DNA of 64,000 nucleotides from Methyloprofundus sp. GTDB taxonomy: Bacteria; Pseudomonadota; Gammaproteobacteria; Methylococcales; Methylomonadaceae. How positions within the stretch are numbered: the stretch's first letter is position 1; each line of letters begins with the position of its first letter. Positions 63,636 to 64,000 of this stretch are shown in pieces. A program made the translations under genes and the position numbers. The notes under the pieces are model-generated. The model was not told the origin of the DNA and made no database searches. It was given only the letters and a program-made list of their open reading frames with translations. The stretch is from assembly GCA_012960135.1 (NCBI GenBank), contig DUBW01000045.1:33312-97311 (forward strand). The letters are read 5' to 3'.

Positions 63636-64000
63636 GCTGATCCCTATGTTTTTCTTGCTTTACGAAAACGATGACTAAGCTCTGCGGCGTATAATTTTGA
63701 TTTTTTAATCTCGTCCCATTGCCTTGCTCCCAGAGCAGGTCATCACGGACTTTATTTAACAAGGTAATCGCTATGTCTGTCTTACAGAGGCTGGACCATT
63801 TCGATCAATGCACCCTATAAACCAGGATCGCCTGATCCCGCACTAACAAACCAGACTTTGGCTATTTTGTTATAAAGTTGTTATTTTGAAAACCAATGGC
63901 GAAAACAAGAAAACCAATGGGAAAACCAATGGGGTCAGACTCGATTGATGCCCTATTTATTCTTAAATATTTCAGACCGCCTATCATCTCCACGTGGTTT
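63636..64000. other. Right edge: unrecognised debris and 'aaaaccaatgg' repeats
   Basis: On the minus strand two fragments in different frames (ITLLNKVRDDLLWEQ and QWDEIKKSKLYAAELSHRF) adjoin with a frameshift; I cannot name them. At 63890-63932 a short direct repeat 'aaaccaatgg' occurs three times, followed by ggggtcagactcgattgat, a string that I associate with REP-associated tyrosine transposase insertions, but no transposase frame can be confirmed before the window ends. Confidence 0.35.

Noticed and set aside
1-64000. CRISPR array, tRNA, rRNA or prophage
   Set aside because: No regularly spaced direct repeats, no cloverleaf with CCA end, no rRNA signature and no phage structural genes were seen.
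63953-64000. C-terminus of a REP-associated tyrosine transposase on the minus strand
   Set aside because: Only 15 codons are in the window and they do not clearly match; the nearby ggggtcagactcg string alone is not proof.

Overview
The window looks like chromosomal DNA of a gammaproteobacterium of moderate G+C. Full-length homologues of E. coli or Pseudomonas genes (rlmJ, dsbA, engB, recB, gor, sucCD, maeA, yfbR, argS, hldE/hldD) are typical of that class. The combination of split class II RNR nrdJab, a TonB2-type ExbB/ExbD/TonB operon, a DUF5765 protein, a TatT-type TRAP transporter and an HvfA-like Cys-rich protein reminds me of methanotrophs (Methylococcales). That finer placement is an impression; no methane or methanol oxidation gene is present. 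I saw no rRNA, tRNA, CRISPR array or intact transposase.

Layout. 1-12.1 kb: end of a YchJ-type gene, FAH hydrolase, a moxR-DUF58 cluster with rlmJ and a truncated tgpA, SPFH/NfeD pair, dsbA, cytochrome c4, engB, AmmeMemoRadiSam genes (amrB and amrA intact, amrS dead), a TPR protein and a CYTH protein. 12.1-26.6 kb: surface polysaccharide/LPS block with galE, rfbCDB, a CapD/WbpM-type dehydratase, gmhA, hldE, hldD and a GT4 enzyme, interrupted by a histone-deacetylase-like gene, an MBL-like gene, a frameshifted ilvA and relics of two core-LPS glycosyltransferases. 26.7-33.0 kb: recB, a decayed HxlR/CMD/DUF6632 module, gor. 33.5-43.3 kb: an HvfA-like RiPP-precursor candidate, sucDC, malic enzyme, yfbR, a dead anti-phage dCTP deaminase, and nrdJab with two candidate NrdR boxes upstream. 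43.6-48.6 kb: complete TonB2-type energising operon (DUF3450, TtpC-like, ExbB, ExbD, TonB, TPR). 48.9-54.5 kb: DUF5765 protein, a second moxR-DUF58 pair, a broken repeat protein, a 50-residue membrane protein, a dead precorrin-8X methylmutase and a HEAGH zincin. 55-64 kb: GT2 enzyme, SPOR protein and argS, a TatT/TatP/QM TRAP transporter with a decayed duplicate of the TatP-TatT pair inside, and a dead cbiX at the right edge.

The most striking property is the number of recognisable dead genes: about fifteen in 64 kb (tgpA', amrS, ilvA, two LPS transferases, a PIN relic, DUF6632, a CMD protein, HxlR, dCTP deaminase, a DSFGN-repeat protein, cobH, a tatP and a tatT copy, cbiX). Many carry large internal deletions plus stops one GC-to-AT transition from Gln or Trp codons. 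This suggests a genome in active decay, although the ilvA lesions are homopolymer indels and could be assembly errors. Two precorrin/cobalt-chelatase genes are dead while the B12-dependent ribonucleotide reductase is intact.

Most interesting leads: (1) the secreted nine-cysteine HvfA/bufferin-like protein with a tandemly duplicated module and no MNIO enzyme gene beside it; (2) the relic of an AvcD-type anti-phage deaminase next to a perfect 18-bp inverted repeat; (3) amrS lacking its radical-SAM cluster motif beside intact amrA and amrB; (4) the duplicated and half-decayed TatT-TatP pair; (5) a family of REP-like palindromes built on GTAGAGCGGACT.
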